A stretch of DNA of 64,000 nucleotides from Pseudomonas cerasi. Lineage in GTDB: Bacteria > Pseudomonadota > Gammaproteobacteria > Pseudomonadales > Pseudomonadaceae. Position 1 is the first letter of the stretch. Each line of letters opens with the position of its first letter. The position numbers and the translations under genes are program-made. The stretch lies in assembly GCF_900074915.1 (NCBI RefSeq), contig NZ_LT222319.1:2043001-2107000 (forward strand). Reading direction: 5' to 3'. Below are positions 38,900-47,861 of this stretch, piece after piece. A model generated the notes under the pieces. That model had not been told where the DNA came from, searched no databases, and worked only from the letters and a program-made list of their open reading frames with translations.

Positions 38900-38918
38900 T
38901 CCTCTCGCGCCGCAGGCT

Positions 38919-40307
38919 TCAGGCCGCCGGGAATATCAGACTGAAGCAGATTCTGCCGACGGCGGGTTGAGCGACTTCGACCCGACCGCCGTGCAGTTGC
39001 ATGATTGCCGTGACGATCGCCAGCCCCAGGCCGTTGGAATCCGAACGCTAGTGGCGTGAGGCATCACCGCGATAGAAACGATCAAACAAGCGTGCGAGGG
39101 TGGCTTCCGGCAGCACCGGTCCACGGTTCTCCACATCGATCTTCCAGTGCCTGTCCACAGCCGTCACCTGCATCAGAATCTCGCTGTCTTCATCGGCGTA
39201 GCGGATCGCATTGGCGACCAGATTGCTCAATGCACGCCGTAGCAAAATCGGATCGGCCTGCAAAGTACCTTGTCCGTGGGGGCTCAGGGTCAGGTTGCGT
39301 TCTTCGGCCAGCCCTTCGAAATAGCCGGCAACCCGTTGCAGTTCATCATGCAGATCCAGCGATTGACGCTCCAGAGCGGCCTGGGCTTCGTCCGCCCGTG
39401 CCAGAAACAGGATGCTTTCCACCAGCCGCGAGATGCGCTCCAGCTCTTCCAGATTGGAGGCCAGCAGCGCCTGATATTCATCGGCGCTGCGGTTCTGGCG
39501 CAAGGCAACCTGACAATGGCCCATCAGCGAACCGACCGGTGTGCGGATTTCGTGGGCCAGATCGGCAGAGAACTGCATCAGGCGTCGGTAGCCATCGTCC
39601 AGACGGTCAAGCATGGCGTTGAAGGCGTCGCTCAATTGTTGAAGCTCGACGGGCGTATCACGGCTGTCGAGGCGTTTGTGCAGGCTGGCCGGGGTGATTG
39701 CGGCGGTATGGGCAGCCATTCTTCGCAGTGGACGCAAGCCGCGACGCAGCAGTACATACCCCAGGGCTGCGGTGATCAGAAACGCCAGGGCCACGGCTAT
39801 ATAGATGCGCTGACGGAAGCTGGCGAGCATGGCCATTTCCTTGACCATCAGGTGCGCTGCCTGCAAACGTACTTCGACACCGTTGGACATCACCTGTACG
39901 GCAGCAGCGCGCAACGGCACGCCTTGCAGGCTCATGCCGCTGCGCAGGTCATCGACACGCAGCGGTTGGTCCTGCGCCACGGTCGGCAGTTCCGGCAAGG
40001 GCGCGTGCTGCGGGTTGACGGAGATAACCGGTGACTTGCCCGGCTCGCCGATGATGAAGATGTCTTCTTCGCTGTCGAGCATGTTCTCGAACAGCTGCGG
40101 GCTGCCCTTGAGGTTGTCCATGGTCAGGTCATAGCGCAGCAGCTTGCGAAAGTGGTCCAGTCGCGCGAGCACGGCATGGTCACTGCGTTGCATCACTGTT
40201 GCTTCGATTGACTGATACAGATACAGGCCGGCACCGCTGACGGTGAGCATCGCCACCAGAGCAAATGCCAGGGTCGAGCGCAGGGTCAGGGAAGGCTGGC
40301 GTCGCAT
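38919..40307 (-). pseudogene. CopS/CusS-type sensor histidine kinase interrupted by an in-frame TAG
   Basis: The start ATG at 40307 follows GAGGT and overlaps the regulator gene by 22 nt. A GTG at 40322 is the alternative. The domains are: TM1 (~12-35), periplasmic sensor (~36-160), TM2 (~165-185), HAMP, HisKA with FSADLAHEIRTPVGSLMGH (~238), N box NLVANAIRYA, G1 box VENRGP and F box FDRFYRGDA. A TAG at 39048-39050 then ends the frame after SRH. Without it, the same frame reads RSDSNGLGLAIVTAIMQLHGG to TGA at 38919, which is the missing G2 box and end of the ATPase. A single C-to-T change (CAG to TAG) explains this. The 419-aa product lacks the G2 box and is probably not an active kinase. Confidence 0.85.
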
Positions 40308-40975
40308 GGCCGTACCTCGCACACATAACCAATGCCGCGCACGGTGTGGATGAGCTTGACCGGGTAGGGCAGGTCGACCTTGCTGCGCAGACGCTTGATG
40401 GCGACGTCGACGACATTGGTGTCGCTGTCGAAATTCATATCCCAGACTTCCGAGGCAATCTGTGCCCTGGACAGTACGTCGCCTTCGCGGCGCAATAACA
40501 GGTGCAGCAGGGCGAACTCCTTGTTGGTCAGCACGATAACCTGTTGCTGACGCGTCACCCGGCGGCGCAACAGGTCCAGTTCCAGATCGGCCAGATGAAA
40601 ATGGTCCGCCTCGCGCACCACGCCCCGGCGCAGGATGGTGCGGATGCGCAGCAGCAGTTCAGTGAAGGAAAATGGCTTGACCAGATAATCGTCGGCGCCC
40701 AGTTCCAGGCCGCGAATCCGGTCCTGCAACTGGTCGCGCGCGGTGAGAAACAGCACCGGCACGTCCTGCCGGGCGCGCAGTACTTCGATGATTTGCCAGC
40801 CGTCGATGCCTGGCAGCATCACGTCCAGCACGATCAGGTCGTAGCGGTTTTCCAGCGCCAGGTGCAGGCCGTCGGCCCCGTGCTGGGTCCAGTCCACCTT
40901 GTAGCCGGACTCACCCAGACCCTTCTTCAGGTACTCGCCGGTTTTGGTGTCGTCTTCAATCAGCAGGATATGCAT
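40286..40975 (-). CDS. CopR/CusR-type (heavy-metal/redox) response regulator
   Basis: The start [19 protein letters not shown] at 40975 fits the family; the frame extends 11 codons upstream. The protein has 229 aa. The receiver domain has the acidic pocket EDD (~7-9), phosphoacceptor Asp in [15 protein letters not shown] (~51) and Lys in DYLVKPFSF. An OmpR-type winged helix follows ([38 protein letters not shown] in parts; [10 protein letters not shown]). It is intact although its partner kinase is interrupted. It is divergent from a redox operon, with a perfect palindrome between. Confidence 0.92.
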   Translation of the reverse strand: MHILLIEDDTKTGEYLKKGLGESGYKVDWTQHGADGLHLALENRYDLIVLDVMLPGIDGWQIIEVLRARQDVPVLFLTARDQLQDRIRGLELGADDYLVKPFSFTELLLRIRTILRRGVVREADHFHLADLELDLLRRRVTRQQQVIVLTNKEFALLHLLLRREGDVLSRAQIASEVWDMNFDSDTNVVDVAIKRLRSKVDLPYPVKLIHTVRGIGYVCEVRPCDASLP

Positions 40976-41056
40976 CGTTTTGTCCGCTACGCTTTTGCCT
41001 GCACCCATGGTGCGCCGATGCCGGAGTCTAACCAGTTGCCGACGAGGTGTCCGGCG

Positions 41057-41074
41057 AATGACAAAAATGTCATT
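41057..41074. promoter_or_regulatory. Palindromic candidate CopR-type box
   Basis: AATGACA-AAAA-TGTCATT is a perfect 7-bp inverted repeat with a 4-nt spacer. Spacing and sequence resemble binding sites of CusR/CopR/HprR-type regulators. It lies 82 bp from the regulator start and 72 bp from the exported-protein start, so it could control both directions. Confidence 0.7.
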
Positions 41075-41145
41075 GCCCGGTCATTCTGCGGTGCCGGTAA
41101 CGGTGCAAGGATGGGTTTCAGATATCAACTGCCAAGGAAGTACCG

Positions 41146-41751
41146 ATGAAGACTGCACTCTCTACTACGTTCGGCCTGCTGTTGCTCAGCGCTGCTGTCA
41201 TGACTCAGGCTGCTGACATGAAGGTGGTTAAACCGATGCGCGGGACCGTCGACAGCGTCAGCGCCGACACCCTCGATTTCACCATCCGCTCGGGTCAGCA
41301 CGAAAGTATCAAGCTGACTGACAAGACCGGTATTCGTCTTGTGTCCGAAGCTGACTTCAAGCAAATCAAAGGCGACAGTTTTGTCGGTTCGGCTGCCATC
41401 CCGCAGGCGGACGGCACACTGAAAGCGCTGGAGGTGACTGTTTTTGAAGCCAGCCTCAAAGGCAGCGGCGAAGGTCACTATGGCTGGGAAAACGCTGATG
41501 GCAGCACCGGCACCATGACCAATGGCACCGTTGGCACGTTGGCTGGCACCGATGGCCGCACGCTGACCGTCAAATACGAGGGTGGCGAGAAGAAGCTGGT
41601 GGTGCCGCAGGATGTGCCTATCGCCTACGTCGAGCCAGGCAAGGTTGATCAGTTGACCAAGGGCGCCAAGGTCGTGGTGTTCCCGGCTGACGACGGCAAG
41701 TCTGCTCGTGGTGTGGCAGTCGGCAAGGACGGGTTTACCCCGCCGATGTAA
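41146..41751 (+). CDS. Exported protein of unknown function
   Basis: The 201-aa protein has a Sec signal peptide (KTALSTTFGLLLLSAAVMTQAAD). The mature part is built of short beta-strand segments: RGTVDSVSADTLDFTI near residue 32, and VGTLAGTDGRTLTVKYEGGE near residue 126. The two halves look like repeats of an OB-like unit (G-T-V/L then D-T/R-L-T/D). GEGHYGWENADGSTGTMTNG lies between. No cysteines remain after cleavage. It is the first gene behind the CopR-type palindrome and precedes a cytochrome b and a molybdoenzyme, so it may be a periplasmic partner of them. Similar proteins often carry uninformative names. Confidence 0.8.
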   Translation: MKTALSTTFGLLLLSAAVMTQAADMKVVKPMRGTVDSVSADTLDFTIRSGQHESIKLTDKTGIRLVSEADFKQIKGDSFVGSAAIPQADGTLKALEVTVFEASLKGSGEGHYGWENADGSTGTMTNGTVGTLAGTDGRTLTVKYEGGEKKLVVPQDVPIAYVEPGKVDQLTKGAKVVVFPADDGKSARGVAVGKDGFTPPM

Positions 41752-41825
41752 TCACCGCCAGGGCTGTCAGGGGCGCAAGGCTGCCCCTGGCAGCCTTTTC
41801 CATGCCTGATCAGAGGGATCTCGAC

Positions 41826-42446
41826 ATGAAAACCCGCCCCATTCATCCGTGGCCGGTGCGCCTGACGCACTGGGTCAATGCCGTGGGCATGGTCTGTATG
41901 TTCATGAGCGGTTGGGCGATCTACAACGCATCGCCACTGATGCCGTTCACCTTTCCCAAATTCCTGACACTCGGCGGCTGGCTGGGCGGTTCCATTGCCT
42001 GGCACTTCGCGGTGATGTGGCTGTTGGTCATCAACGGTCTGATTTATGTGCTGTATGGCGTGTTCAGCCGCCATTTCAAACGCGACCTGCTGCCGGTCCG
42101 GCCGTCCGAAGTGACGCGTGACATGAGTGACGCGTTGCGTTTTCGACTGGTCCACGTCAAAGGCCGTTACAACGCGGTGCAACGGCTGATGTACTGGCTG
42201 GTGCTGGCCATGGGTGTGTTGGTGGTGCTGTCCGGCCTGGCCATCTGGAAACCGGTGCAGTTTCAGGGGCTGGTCAGTCTGCTGGGCGGATTCGATTTCG
42301 CCCGTTGGGTACATTTCGGGGCGATGACCGCCATCGGCGCATTTGTCATCGTCCATCTGCTGCTGGTCGTGCTGGTGCCCAGTACTTTGCTGCCGATGAT
42401 TACCGGCGGCCGCCAGCCGAACGAAGACGGAACTGCGCAATCATGA
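41826..42446 (+). CDS. Cytochrome b561/b6-type membrane protein
   Basis: The start MKTRPIHPWPVRLTHWVNAVG at 41826 follows GAGGGATC. The 206-aa protein has four membrane helices with paired heme-ligand histidines (LTHWVNA, SIAWHFAVMW, WVHFGAMT, AFVIVHLLLV) and VHVKGRYNAVQRLMYW. It resembles the di-heme b subunits of thiosulfate, hydrogenase and formate enzymes. Its stop overlaps the start of the molybdopterin oxidoreductase gene by 4 bp (ATGA), so it is probably its quinol-linked electron donor. Confidence 0.9.
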   Translation: MKTRPIHPWPVRLTHWVNAVGMVCMFMSGWAIYNASPLMPFTFPKFLTLGGWLGGSIAWHFAVMWLLVINGLIYVLYGVFSRHFKRDLLPVRPSEVTRDMSDALRFRLVHVKGRYNAVQRLMYWLVLAMGVLVVLSGLAIWKPVQFQGLVSLLGGFDFARWVHFGAMTAIGAFVIVHLLLVVLVPSTLLPMITGGRQPNEDGTAQS

Positions 42447-43213
42447 ACGAACCACGTAAACGCATCACTCAGCGTATCCGCCTGGAGCCCGCGCAGGAGC
42501 GTCAACTGATCGATATTCAGCGCCGCTCGTTTCTGCGCGCGGGGCTGACCGTGGGCGCGATGTCGATGCTCACGGGCTGCAACTTGCAGGATGGCGATCA
42601 GGTCGACAAGGTGCTGTGGGCCATGTCGCGCTGGAATGACCGGGTTCAGGCCTGGCTGTTCAATGGCCAGAAGCTGGCGCCGACCTACAGCAAGGCGCAG
42701 TTGACCAACCCGTTCCCGTTCAATGCCTTCTACCCTGAGTACAACGTGCCGGAGCTGGATCTTTCCGATTACCAGCTGGCGGTGTCGGGGCTGGTGCGGG
42801 ACAAGCAGCCGTGGACGCTGGGGGCGCTGCGCAAACTGCCGCAACGCACGGACATCACGCGGTTGATCTGTATCGAGGGCTGGAGTGCGATAGGGCAGTG
42901 GGGCGGTGTGCCGTTGAAGACCTTCCTGGAGTACATCGGCGCTGATACGACGGCGCGCTTTGTCGGTTTCAAGTGCGCTGACCGCTATTACTCGAGCCTG
43001 GATATGCCCACTGCGCTGCATCCGCAGACGTTGCTGGCGCTGGACTTCGGTGAAGTGGCGCTGCCACCTGATTACGGTTACCCGTTGCGGGTGCGGGTGC
43101 CGACCAAGCTGGGTTTCAAGAATCCCAAGCACATCGTCGAGATTTTCGTCAGCAACGAGAATCCTGGGGGGTATTGGGAGGATCAGGGGTACAACTGGTT
43201 CAGCGGGATCTAG
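42443..43213 (+). CDS. Tat-exported molybdopterin-dependent oxidoreductase (sulfite-oxidase/MsrP fold)
   Basis: The 256-aa start MNEPRKRITQRIRL overlaps the cytochrome b stop. The N-terminus carries a twin-arginine signal (QRRSFLRAGLTVGAMSMLTGC, split by reading), with a Cys that could also be a lipid site. The SUOX-fold molybdenum centre is recognised by LICIEGWSAIGQWGGVPL (~137), whose Cys would ligate Mo. FKCADRYYSSLDM and LPPDYGYPLRVRVPTKLGFK follow. MsrP relatives repair methionine sulfoxide in the periplasm. The substrate here is not known. Confidence 0.9.
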   Translation: MNEPRKRITQRIRLEPAQERQLIDIQRRSFLRAGLTVGAMSMLTGCNLQDGDQVDKVLWAMSRWNDRVQAWLFNGQKLAPTYSKAQLTNPFPFNAFYPEYNVPELDLSDYQLAVSGLVRDKQPWTLGALRKLPQRTDITRLICIEGWSAIGQWGGVPLKTFLEYIGADTTARFVGFKCADRYYSSLDMPTALHPQTLLALDFGEVALPPDYGYPLRVRVPTKLGFKNPKHIVEIFVSNENPGGYWEDQGYNWFSGI

Positions 43214-43518
43214 GAGCGGACGCAGAGCGTCGCACGATGGCGGTAGTGAGATTATCGTTCCTCACGCTCCAGCGTGGGAATGCCGTTCGTGACGCTCTGC
43301 GTCACACAGCGGTTCTGTGGTGTCAGGTGGATGTAGGCTCGACTCAAGTCACCTTTTCGCCCCTCGGCGAGTTACTTTGATGAGGCCAAAGTAACCAAAG
43401 CCTTTCGCTCCGGTTTCCGGCCCGACTTCGTCGGGTTCCTTCGCCCTGGCACTGACGTCGCACTCTGCGTCGTCAGTGCCATCGCGTTAAAAAGCGCTTT
43501 CAGGCGCGGCGTTTCAGG
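43214..43518. repeat. Structured intergenic block downstream of the molybdoenzyme gene
   Basis: It contains the double-hairpin repeat, then a stretch with GTAACCAAAG and hairpin CCCGAC-TTC-GTCGGG (43421-43435). A long stem follows: TGGCACTGACG (43447-43457) with CGTCAGTGCCA (43471-43481). No gene is credible. The sequence style matches the composite repeats common between genes in Pseudomonas. It may end transcription from both sides, since efeM converges on it. Confidence 0.65.
43252..43309. repeat. Dispersed double-hairpin repeat, copy C (inverted)
   Basis: TTATCGTTCC, CACGCTCCAGCGTGGGAATG, CCGTTCGTGACGCTCTGCGT and CACAC follow one another. The reverse complement matches copies at 13246 and 31994 in order: GTGACGC..GCGTCAC, then CATTCC and CACGC..GCGTG, then GAACGATAA. 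It starts 38 bp after the stop codon at 43213. Confidence 0.85.
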
Positions 43519-44343
43519 TCAGTTCAGGCCCAGTTTGCCGCGCAGGGTCGAGAGGTCTTCTGCCAGGGTGTTGACCGGGCCGACCAGGGCTTTGCGGTCG
43601 TTCTCTTTGACTTTGTCGTAGGTTTCAAAGCCACCGTCCTTGGTTTTGTACTTGGCGAGGATTTTGTCCACGGTGGCGAAGTTCTTGTCGACTTTGCTGG
43701 AGAAGGCCTTGTCCTGTTGTTCGATCTGCGGGCGGAACAGGTCGACGATTTTTTTCGCGCCGTCGATGTTGCCCTGGAAGTCATACAGGTCGGTGTGGCT
43801 GTAACGGTCTTCTTCGCCGGAGATCTTGGTCGCTGCCACTTCTTCCAGCAGGGCTGCGGCGCCGCCGACGACTTTTTCCGGCGGGAAGGTCAGGTCGGCC
43901 ACGCGCTTTTCCAGGTCCTTGACGTCGCTCAACAGCTTGTCGGCGATAGGGCCCTGATCTTTTGTGGTGTTCTGCGAGAACAGCGCATATTCCAGACGAT
44001 GGAAGCCGGTGAAGTCTTCCGCCGTCACGCCTTGTTCATGGTCGTCGACGCGTGAGTCGATGGATGCGTCCAGGTCACTGAACAGTTCGGCAATCGGTTC
44101 TACCGACTCGTAGTACACGCGGGTCGGAGCGTAGAGCTTCTTGGCCGTTGCGATGTCGCCTTTCTTCACGGCATCGGTGAATTTCTGGGTGTGGCTGACC
44201 AGCTCTTCAATGTTCTCGGTCACGTAGATCTTGTAGTCCGACACCGGGCCTACCAGATCCAGCGGCGCGGTGGCGGCAAAGGCCGCCAGCGGGGTCTGGA
44301 GCAGGCCAAGGGTCAGGAGCAAAGCCAGGGGCGTCTTTTTCAT
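43519..44343 (-). CDS. efeM: EfeM/EfeO-type periplasmic iron-binding protein (M75 imelysin-like domain only)
   Basis: The start [23 protein letters not shown] at 44343 follows GGAAGAC and gives a Sec signal peptide and a 274-aa protein. Residues ~35-270 form the all-helical M75 domain, with the metal-site HxxE motif FHRLEYALF (~110) and [19 protein letters not shown]. It lacks the cupredoxin domain found in the efeO gene two positions upstream. EfeM proteins of P. syringae type deliver iron to the EfeU permease. It is the last gene of the operon. Confidence 0.9.
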   Translation of the reverse strand: MKKTPLALLLTLGLLQTPLAAFAATAPLDLVGPVSDYKIYVTENIEELVSHTQKFTDAVKKGDIATAKKLYAPTRVYYESVEPIAELFSDLDASIDSRVDDHEQGVTAEDFTGFHRLEYALFSQNTTKDQGPIADKLLSDVKDLEKRVADLTFPPEKVVGGAAALLEEVAATKISGEEDRYSHTDLYDFQGNIDGAKKIVDLFRPQIEQQDKAFSSKVDKNFATVDKILAKYKTKDGGFETYDKVKENDRKALVGPVNTLAEDLSTLRGKLGLN

Positions 44344-44372
44344 GAGTGTCTTCCGGGGCGGGAGTGGATAGG

Positions 44373-45695
44373 TCATGCGTTTTTAGTGGGCGCTACGGCC
44401 GCCAGCAGCGAGTGACCGATGAAATCCTGGTCGCCGGTTACCCCCGGCAGGGTGAAGAAATAGCCGCCTCCGATTGGTTTGAGGTATTCCTCCAGCGGCT
44501 CGCCGTTAAGCCGGCTCTGTACCGTAATGAAGCCTTTTTCCAGATCGGCCTGGTAGCAGATGAACAGCAGGCCCATGTCCAACTGACCGTTCTTGTTAAC
44601 CCCATTGGAGTAATTGAACGGGCGGCGCAGGATCAGGTTGCGCTGGCTTTCGGCAGTACGCGGGTTGGCCAGGCGGATGTGCGAATCCAGCCGGGTTTTC
44701 TTGCCTTCCGGGTCGGCCGCATAGTTGGGCACATCGCTCTCGACCTTGCCGTCCATGGGCGCGCCGGTGCTTTTGCTGCGGCCGAAAATCGATTCCTGCT
44801 CCTGCAGCGGCGTGCGGTCCCAGCGCTCGACGAAGTTGCGGATGATGCGCACCGCCTGATAGCTGCCATTGGCGGCCCAGGCCGGTTCATCGCTGCCCTG
44901 CTGCACCCAGACCAGCTCGTTCATGGTCTTCTGGTTGTTGGAATCCGGGTTCGCCGAACCGTCCCGGAAACCCAGGAAGTTGCGCGCGCTTTCCGGCGGC
45001 TGACCGGGTTTCTTCGGTGCCTGGGGCGGCACGGTGCCTTCCTGTTTCCAGCGCACCAGCAGCAGGTCGGGCAGGTTCTTGACGATGTCGCGCAGCGCAT
45101 GGATGTTGCTGTCGGCAGTGTTGGCGCAGAACTGGATGCTCAGGTCGCCGTGGCAACTGGCCGGATCCAGCGCATCGTTGGGGAAACCGGTCATGCGGCT
45201 CAAGCGTTTCGGCTTGACCGGGGCCAGACCAAAACGCTCATCGAACAGCGATTCGCCCACCGACACGGTGATGGTCAGGTTGTCCGGGGTCACCACCGGA
45301 CCGAGAATGCCCGAGTCCAGCGGTGGCAGTTTCGGATCGATCTCCGGCACCGGGCCACCGGTCATCAGGAACGCGATGCGCTCGTTCAGCGTGCGAAACA
45401 GGCGTTCCAGGTCCTCACGGTCGGCGGCCAGAACATCGAATGCCACAAGCATGCCCGCGGCCGGGCGCGGGTTGACGATGCCGCTCTGATGCTGGCCGTG
45501 AAACTCGTTGTGATCCTGCGTTTTTTCACTGTTCGGCGCTTCGGCGACTTGTGCAGGTGCTGCGGCAAGTACATTGCCACTCAGGCTGCTGCCAGCCAGC
45601 GCAGCCCCTGCAGCGCCGAGCCCCATCAGCACGCGGCGGCGTTGCAGGGAGGCCGGAGCGTTGGTTGTTTCTGGATTGCTGTCCGGATTTTTCAT
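44373..45695 (-). CDS. efeB: Deferrochelatase/DyP-type peroxidase EfeB
   Basis: The 440-aa protein has a twin-arginine signal [19 protein letters not shown] (residues 17-35). It has DyP-family motifs: the distal [12 protein letters not shown] (GxxDG, ~245), the proximal-histidine region [14 protein letters not shown] with [11 protein letters not shown], and [15 protein letters not shown]. It is a periplasmic heme peroxidase that oxidises ferrous iron or removes iron from heme. It lies between efeO and efeM in the same direction, 29 bp before the efeM start. Confidence 0.94.
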   Translation of the reverse strand: MKNPDSNPETTNAPASLQRRRVLMGLGAAGAALAGSSLSGNVLAAAPAQVAEAPNSEKTQDHNEFHGQHQSGIVNPRPAAGMLVAFDVLAADREDLERLFRTLNERIAFLMTGGPVPEIDPKLPPLDSGILGPVVTPDNLTITVSVGESLFDERFGLAPVKPKRLSRMTGFPNDALDPASCHGDLSIQFCANTADSNIHALRDIVKNLPDLLLVRWKQEGTVPPQAPKKPGQPPESARNFLGFRDGSANPDSNNQKTMNELVWVQQGSDEPAWAANGSYQAVRIIRNFVERWDRTPLQEQESIFGRSKSTGAPMDGKVESDVPNYAADPEGKKTRLDSHIRLANPRTAESQRNLILRRPFNYSNGVNKNGQLDMGLLFICYQADLEKGFITVQSRLNGEPLEEYLKPIGGGYFFTLPGVTGDQDFIGHSLLAAVAPTKNA

Positions 45696-45719
45696 CGTGA
45701 TGTGCTGTGCTCCAGTAAA

Positions 45720-46931
45720 TCAGAGGCCGGAGAGGCCGAGTGCCGGGTCAATGCCATTGAGTGCGTCAGCCAGAGCGCCAGCCTTGGCAGCGATCTGCTT
45801 GCGCTGCGCCTCATCTACCTGGTCGTAGGGGCGCACACCACCATCAGCGCTGCTCAATGCATCGAGCGTGGTGTCCAGATCCGCCATGGCGGCGTCGATC
45901 TTCTGCAACAGATTGCCTGCACTGCGGCTCAGCAACGGACGTAGCAGGTCGACGATCTTGCGGGTGCCGTCCAGGTTGGCGGCAAAACCGTTCAGGTCGC
46001 TGTGGCTGTAACGTTCCTCTTCGCCGTTGCTGCGTACCTCAGCCAGGCTACGCAGTGTGCGAGTGGCAATGGCCGCCAGCTGTTCGGGCGCCAGCGATTG
46101 CGCCATCAACTGTTGCTTGAGCTGGGTGACATCGGTTTGCAGACGCTGCGCGATCGGCGCCAGGCCCTCGACGCTGTGTTGCTCGTACAGGCCGTATTCG
46201 ATGCGGTGAAAGCCGCCGAAGCCGGGGTCCTGTTCACGTTTCTCGTAATAGTCGGCGCGGGCGTTGATTGCGTTGTCCAGCTCGGCCAGGCGCTGCGCAG
46301 CCGGTGCAATGCGCTGGTAGGCGGCGCGGGCGGGCAGGTAGGCCGCCTGGGCAGCGCTCAGGTCGCCGGCATCGATGGCCTGTTGCAGGGCGTTGACTGC
46401 CTTGATCAGCGCCGAACTCTGCAGGCTCAGGTACACGCGGTATTCGGAGAGCGGCCCGATGAAGGCGGTCATGGACGGACGCGCCTTGGCCTTGGCGTCG
46501 GACTCTGCGGTCGGCGTGACATGCAAGGTGCCGCGCGGATTGCTCAGCAGACCGCAGGTAATCGCGTAATCGCCGGGTGCCAGGTTGGCATTGATCACCT
46601 GGCTTAGCCCAGGTGCGATGTTTTCCCGTTCTTCAATCACCAGCACGCCATCGAGGATTTCCCATTCGACGGCGCGCTCCGAGCGGTTGACGATGCGGAA
46701 GGCGTTCTTGCCCGCCGCGACCGTCAAGGCGTTCGGTTCGCAGTTGTGGGCGTGGATATTGACCACGGTTTCAGTACCGGCATTGGCCGCGCGCTTTTTG
46801 GCCGCGACCTGCGAGGCGTAGTAGAACAGCCCGCCAGCGGCGATCATCAGGATCACTGAGCCGGCGACTGCCAATCGCAGGACACGGGGCGGCCGGGCTT
46901 TCCCGGAAGGCCCTGAGGGACGGTTAGACAT
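45720..46931 (-). CDS. efeO: EfeO-type iron uptake protein with cupredoxin and M75 domains
   Basis: The start MSNRPSGPSGKARPP at 46931 follows AAGGGCC. The open frame upstream belongs to the overlapping efeU region. The protein has 403 aa with one N-terminal membrane anchor (~18-42). A cupredoxin-like domain follows (~50-140: NIHAHNCEPNALTVAAGKN, YAITCGLLSNPRGTLHV). The M75 domain is at ~155-400, with HxxE in FHRIEYGLYEQHS and EEERYSHSDLNGFAANLDG. It probably oxidises and binds ferrous iron in the periplasm for EfeU. It starts 9 bp after efeU. Confidence 0.93.
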   Translation of the reverse strand: MSNRPSGPSGKARPPRVLRLAVAGSVILMIAAGGLFYYASQVAAKKRAANAGTETVVNIHAHNCEPNALTVAAGKNAFRIVNRSERAVEWEILDGVLVIEERENIAPGLSQVINANLAPGDYAITCGLLSNPRGTLHVTPTAESDAKAKARPSMTAFIGPLSEYRVYLSLQSSALIKAVNALQQAIDAGDLSAAQAAYLPARAAYQRIAPAAQRLAELDNAINARADYYEKREQDPGFGGFHRIEYGLYEQHSVEGLAPIAQRLQTDVTQLKQQLMAQSLAPEQLAAIATRTLRSLAEVRSNGEEERYSHSDLNGFAANLDGTRKIVDLLRPLLSRSAGNLLQKIDAAMADLDTTLDALSSADGGVRPYDQVDEAQRKQIAAKAGALADALNGIDPALGLSGL

Positions 46932-46939
46932 GGAGGCCC

Positions 46940-47794
46940 TTATTCGTTCGTAACAGAAGATGTGTTTGGCTGCATGACCTTGCCAGTCGTCGGGGTGTGC
47001 GGCTTGAAGAACAGCAGCAGTGCCCCGATCAGGTAAATCAGGTAGGCACTCAGGGTGCTGACCGTCGGCGCGTCCTGATAACCGAACATGCCCGCCAGTA
47101 CCGAACCGGCAGGGCCGTCCATCGGCAGCAGCGCACTGATGTCGAAGACCACCTCCTGCAGGTGATTCCATACACCAGCTTCATGCAGTGCCTGAACGGA
47201 GTTGGCGAGAATGCCCGCCGCTACCACCAGAATGAACAAACCGGTCCAGCGGAAAAACAGGCTCAGGTTCAAACGCATGCTGCCGCTGTAGATGGCTACG
47301 CCGAAACCGACCGCCAGCAATAGGCCGAGCAGCGCACCCAATGGCGCGCCGGAGCCTTCGCTCTGCTGGAACACGGCGAGCAGAAAGAATACGGTTTCCA
47401 GCCCTTCGCGGGCCACGGCAAAAAACACCATGGCGATCAGCGCGTAGGTCTGGTTTTTCGAGCCGGTGAGGGCCGCGTCAAGTGATTCGTGCAGCGCATG
47501 CTTGATCGACCGCGCGACCTTGCGCATCCAGAACACCATGGAGCTGAGAATGCCGACCGCGATCAGGCCGACGATCCCTTCGAACAGTTCCTGCTGCTTT
47601 TGTGGGAACTCGGCGCTCATCAACTCAAGCCCGCCACCGACGAACAGCGAGAGCGCGGCGGCCAGAAATACGCCGATCCACACCGCAGGCATCCACTCGC
47701 CGCGGCCGGTCTGCTTCAGGTAACTGGCGATAATGCCAACGATAAGCGCGGCTTCGATGCCTTCGCGCAGCATGATCAAAAAGGGAACGAGCAT
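46940..47794 (-). CDS. efeU: Ferrous/ferric iron permease EfeU (FTR1 family)
   Basis: The 284-aa protein has seven membrane helices. It has the two iron-binding REGxE motifs: LREGIEAALIVG at residue ~10 and AREGLETVFFLLAV at ~130. It is an inner-membrane iron channel and the first gene of efeU-efeO-efeB-efeM. A Fur-box-like sequence lies 68-86 bp upstream of the ATG. Confidence 0.95.
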   Translation of the reverse strand: MLVPFLIMLREGIEAALIVGIIASYLKQTGRGEWMPAVWIGVFLAAALSLFVGGGLELMSAEFPQKQQELFEGIVGLIAVGILSSMVFWMRKVARSIKHALHESLDAALTGSKNQTYALIAMVFFAVAREGLETVFFLLAVFQQSEGSGAPLGALLGLLLAVGFGVAIYSGSMRLNLSLFFRWTGLFILVVAAGILANSVQALHEAGVWNHLQEVVFDISALLPMDGPAGSVLAGMFGYQDAPTVSTLSAYLIYLIGALLLFFKPHTPTTGKVMQPNTSSVTNE

Positions 47795-47861
47795 ATCTCA
47801 CCGAGTCAAAGCTGTAGGGTGAAGGTGTCTCGGCATGTCGTAGGCCGGAAACACTGCGTAA

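Noticed and set aside
41146..41751. Naming the exported protein as a metal transporter part
   Set aside because: No membrane helices or transporter motifs. It is a small secreted beta-rich protein.
13246..43309. Repeats considered as a CRISPR array
   Set aside because: Copies are single, many kilobases apart and palindromic, without regular spacers or cas genes.
44346..45944. 532-codon plus-strand frame over efeB
   Set aside because: efeB on the minus strand has a Tat signal and DyP motifs. The opposite frame has none.
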